A DNA stretch of 64,000 bases from CF-162 sp963667205 (GTDB taxonomy: Bacteria; Chloroflexota; Dehalococcoidia; SM23-28-2; RBG-16-64-32): the NCBI GenBank assembly GCA_963667205.1, contig OY762959.1:372001-436000 (forward strand), in the 5' to 3' direction. Each line of letters opens with the position of its first letter. The first letter of the stretch is position 1. Made by a program: the position numbers and the translations under genes. A model generated the notes under the pieces. That model worked only from the letters and a program-made list of their open reading frames with translations. It made no database searches and had not been told where the DNA came from. Below, piece after piece: positions 61,688 through 64,000 of this stretch.

Positions 61688-62010
61688 ATGAACGCGCGTG
61701 TGGCGTCGGTTCCCCACAGCTCGCCTGGGCGAGCAAGCGGAAGCGGTACGCAGCTGAGGAGATCATCGCCAAGCTGCGGGAGGCAGAGGTCCACCTCGCC
61801 CAGGGCGATACGGTGGGCCAGGCGGTGCGCAAGCTCGGGGTGAGTGAGCAGGCCTACTACCGCTGGCGTCGCGAGTACGGCGGGATGCGGGTCGACCAGG
61901 CGAAGCGGCTGAAGGAGCTGGAGCGCGAGTACGCGCGGCTGAAGCAGCTGGTCGCGGAGCAGGCGCTGGACAACTCGATCCTGCGTGAGGTGGCCTCGGG
62001 AAACTTCTGA
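61684..62010 (+). CDS. IS3 orfA, copy 3 (intact orfA, orfB lost)
   Basis: 108 residues: RKRYAAEEIIAKLREAEVHL and RKLGVSEQAYYRWRREYGG (helix-turn-helix), then the leucine zipper MRVDQAKRLKELEREYARLK and SILREVASGNF before TGA. Unlike copies 1 and 2, its frame is unbroken and its stop is present. The 5' end is not a normal IS3 end (WASKRKRY where MASKRKRY would be expected), and orfB is cut after about SPAKRRRPVAHA by the IS6-type element. Confidence 0.7.
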   Translation: MNERACGVGSPQLAWASKRKRYAAEEIIAKLREAEVHLAQGDTVGQAVRKLGVSEQAYYRWRREYGGMRVDQAKRLKELEREYARLKQLVAEQALDNSILREVASGNF

Positions 62011-62065
62011 GCCCGGCGAAACGACGTCGGCCGGTGGCACACGCACGGGCAGCACAGCATCTGCT

Positions 62066-63007
62066 GGTTCTGTCAGATCTCAGGGCTCGTCGGGTCGCCT
62101 CGCCCATGACGCGACGAGGAGACGCCATGCCCTGTCCGCACTGCCGCTCGACCGCGACGACCAAGCGCAAGCCCCGCACCACGCTCGGCTACCCCAGGTT
62201 GCGCTGCCGGGCATGCGGACGGCGCTTCAACGAGCGGACCGGCACGCCCTTCAACGATCTCCAGTACCCGACGGACCTCGTGCTCCTCGCCGTGCTGTGG
62301 CGCCTGCGGTACACGCTCCGCTTCCGCGACGTGGCCGAACTGCACCTCCAGCGGGGCTACGCGGTGACGCACGAGACGATCCGGAACTGGGAGTGCCGCT
62401 GCGCGCCGCTCTGGGCGGACCCGCTCCGGGCCAAGCGCCGAGGCCGCGCCGGGGTCGCCTGGTCCATCGACGAGACCTCCGTGAAGGGCGCGGGCCGCTG
62501 GTGCTACCTGGATCGGGCCATCGATCGCGATGGGGCACTCCTCGATTCGAGGCGGAGGGCGCAGCGCGACACGCATGCCGCCCGGCGCTTCCTGCGGCGC
62601 CTGGTGGACGTGGCCGAGCGCAAGCCCGAGCGTGTCACGACGGACCCGCATCCGCCGTACCGCCGAGCGATCCGCTGGATCCTGGGGAGAACGGTGCGGC
62701 ACCGATGCAATCGATACCTGAATACCCTCACCGAGCAAAGCCAGCGGGCCATCAAGCCGCGCGATGACCCGATGCTGGGCTGCGGGAGTTTCGCGTCCGC
62801 CGCCCGGTGCTGTTCCGCGTTCGATGCGCGGCGCCAGTACGTCCGCGTTGGCCAACGAGGAGCCGAATGGGTGCCGCTGGCTGAACAGCGACGACTCGTT
62901 GTCCAGCGCTGGCGGTCACTGATCGCGGAGATGACGGCAGCGTAGACTGGGCGCACGCTGGGGGCGGTTCGCCGTGACACATCCGGGACCTGAGATCTGA
63001 CACAACC
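62066..63007 (+). mobile_element. IS6-family insertion sequence
   Basis: Terminal inverted repeats GGTTCTGTCAGATCTCAGG (62066-62084) and CCTGAGATCTGACACAACC (62989-63007) enclose 942 bases with one transposase gene. The 8 bases flanking each side (CATCTGCT and ACCGCCCG) do not match, so no target duplication remains. Confidence 0.85.
62127..62945 (+). CDS. IS6-family transposase
   Basis: 272 residues. An N-terminal zinc ribbon CPHCRS and CRACGRRF leads to the DDE core: WSIDETSVKGAGRWCYLDRAI (first Asp), VTTDPHPPYRRAIR (second Asp) and LTEQSQRAIKPRDD (Glu), then MLGCGSFASAARCCSAFD. All three acidic residues are present, so it may be active. GAGGAG precedes the ATG at 62127; an upstream in-frame ATG at 62106 is less likely. 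Confidence 0.88.
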   Translation: MPCPHCRSTATTKRKPRTTLGYPRLRCRACGRRFNERTGTPFNDLQYPTDLVLLAVLWRLRYTLRFRDVAELHLQRGYAVTHETIRNWECRCAPLWADPLRAKRRGRAGVAWSIDETSVKGAGRWCYLDRAIDRDGALLDSRRRAQRDTHAARRFLRRLVDVAERKPERVTTDPHPPYRRAIRWILGRTVRHRCNRYLNTLTEQSQRAIKPRDDPMLGCGSFASAARCCSAFDARRQYVRVGQRGAEWVPLAEQRRLVVQRWRSLIAEMTAA

Positions 63008-63098
63008 ACCGCCCGCCCTACCACGCCCGGAAATTGAGGGCTCCTCCTGCGCCGGTACGGTTATAGCGTCGAGATAGCAATGGCAATATATTGGGGGT

Positions 63099-64000
63099 GT
63101 GAAGGTGTTCTCTCAAGGCGAAGTTAGCGGCGCGCTCAGGTCTCGGCGGCAGAGTCTGCGGCAGCTGCGTTGGCTCGCCCCGCTGACAGTGCTCGTGCTG
63201 GGGGTCGTTTCCTGTGGCGGACAGGATTTCGAAGCCGGCCCCCTCGGCGCCGTGGAGGTGGCCCCCGGCGAGGCCATTCAGATACGTTCGATGCAGGTCC
63301 TTACAGGACTTGGTGACCTAGGCATCCCAAGCCAGCGCGGCGTGGAGCTGGCGTTGGCGGACTATGGCCTCATCAGAGGGCACGCTGTCTCGATGGGCGC
63401 CGGCCTTGACTCGCTCTGCACCGAGGAAGGCGGACGTGCCGCCGCCGACACGGTAACCGGCGACCCCCGAATCGTCGGCGTCATCGGCACGTCCTGCTCC
63501 GTCGCGCCGGCCTTGACTCGCTCTGCACCGAGGAAGGCGGACGTGCCGCCGCCGACACGGTAACCGGCGACCCCCGAATCGTCGGCGTCATCGGCACGTC
63601 CTGCTCCGTCGCCGCCGCCGCCGCTTCACCGATCCTGAGCGAGGCCGGTCTGGTGATGCTCTCTCCCTCCAACACGGCCCCCTCACTGACCTCCGACCTC
63701 CGCGGCAATGCCGGTTCCAACTACTATCCTGGCTACTACCGGACCACCAGCAACGATCTGCATGAGGCGCAGGCGGTGGCGCAGTTCGCCTACAACGATC
63801 TCGGCCTGCGCAGGGTGGCGGCCATCCACGACGGCGACCCCTACACCACCGGCCTCACCGGCGCCTTCGCCACCGCATTCGAGGAGCTCGGCGGCTCGGT
63901 CGCCGTCGCCTCCGTCAGCAGGGGCGATACGGACATGGCCCCCGTCCTCACCCGGATTGCGGCGGGCAGTCCGGACGGCCTCTTCTTTCCGCTCTTCCAA
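63099..64000 (+). pseudogene. LivJ-like periplasmic binding lipoprotein, broken by a 107-bp duplication; runs past the window
   Basis: The GTG start at 63099 gives a signal with lipobox (VLVLGVVSCGG), then SMQVLTGLGDLGIPSQRGVE and RIVGVIGTSCSVA. The frame ends at 63563 because 107 bases are duplicated. With one unit removed it reads on without a stop to the window edge as SVAAAAASPILSEAGLVMLS, TSDLRGNAGSNYYPGYYRT and VAAIHDGDPYTTGLTGAFAT, a type I periplasmic binding protein of the branched-chain amino-acid group. The gene is therefore frameshifted as assembled. No permease gene is visible yet. Confidence 0.78.
63399..63612 (+). repeat. Perfect 107-bp tandem duplication
   Basis: Units 63399-63505 and 63506-63612 appear identical, both beginning GCCGGCCTTGACTCGC and ending TCCGTCGC. 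The unit length is not a multiple of three. Confidence 0.95.

Noticed and set aside
63399..63612. CRISPR-like or satellite array
   Set aside because: Only two adjacent 107-bp units with no spacers, inside a gene; a simple tandem duplication.

Overview
The window is GC-rich (roughly 60-65% by eye), with densely packed genes, short or overlapping gene junctions and frequent GTG starts. Gene content suggests a Chloroflexota-type bacterium, Dehalococcoidia or SAR202-like. The grounds are a long nuo operon, a GuaB3-type IMP dehydrogenase, a CdaA-type diadenylate cyclase, a LysM/M23 peptidase, MaoC/SDR/thiolase-DUF35 fatty-acid genes, TldD/TldE, and lipoproteins with short SCGG lipoboxes. No rRNA or tRNA gene was seen, so the taxonomy is inference.

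From 1 to about 45.8 kb the window is ordinary chromosome. It starts with a truncated GNAT protein and an epimerase. A c-di-AMP (ydaO-type) riboswitch with terminator follows, upstream of a lysine 2,3-aminomutase-like radical-SAM gene, then a LysM-M23 peptidase with its own promoter. Next come a frameshifted hydrolase-cyclase pseudogene, guaB3, rsmI, and metG-tatD-polyprenyl synthase. A long minus-strand block runs nuoA-C-D-H-J-K-orf-L-M-N-ybeY-dnaX-ybaB-recR-recO-fmdB-fmdB; it has no nuoB or nuoI. From 28 to 34 kb lies an acyl-CoA cluster: DUF35 plus thiolase, a PHP protein, a pair of MaoC-like hydratases, and two MFE-2-like SDRs of which the second is broken at its active site. From 43.5 back to 33.8 kb a minus-strand series reads argF-cdaA-ybbR-der-plsY-tldD-tldE-HEAT-nudix-GNAT. 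The synthase for c-di-AMP (cdaA) and a predicted c-di-AMP sensor RNA therefore lie about 40 kb apart in the same window.

At about 46.2 kb comEC, just after comEA, stops being recognisable, and a mobile region runs to the window end. It holds two overlapping tyrosine recombinases, an hsdM stump and an EVE-domain protein with a nuclease-like C-terminus. Two inverted, mosaic IS3 copies flank a large exported protein. These are followed by a transposase remnant, a decayed phage packaging module (ParB-methyltransferase, TerS, TerL), an IS end abutting a group II intron reverse-transcriptase fragment, a Cache-domain lipoprotein with an internal duplication, an IS6-family element inside a third IS3 copy, and a LivJ-like binding protein broken by a 107-bp tandem duplication.

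Many reading frames in the window are interrupted. Real decay is likely in the mobile region, but assembly or base-calling error cannot be excluded from the sequence alone.
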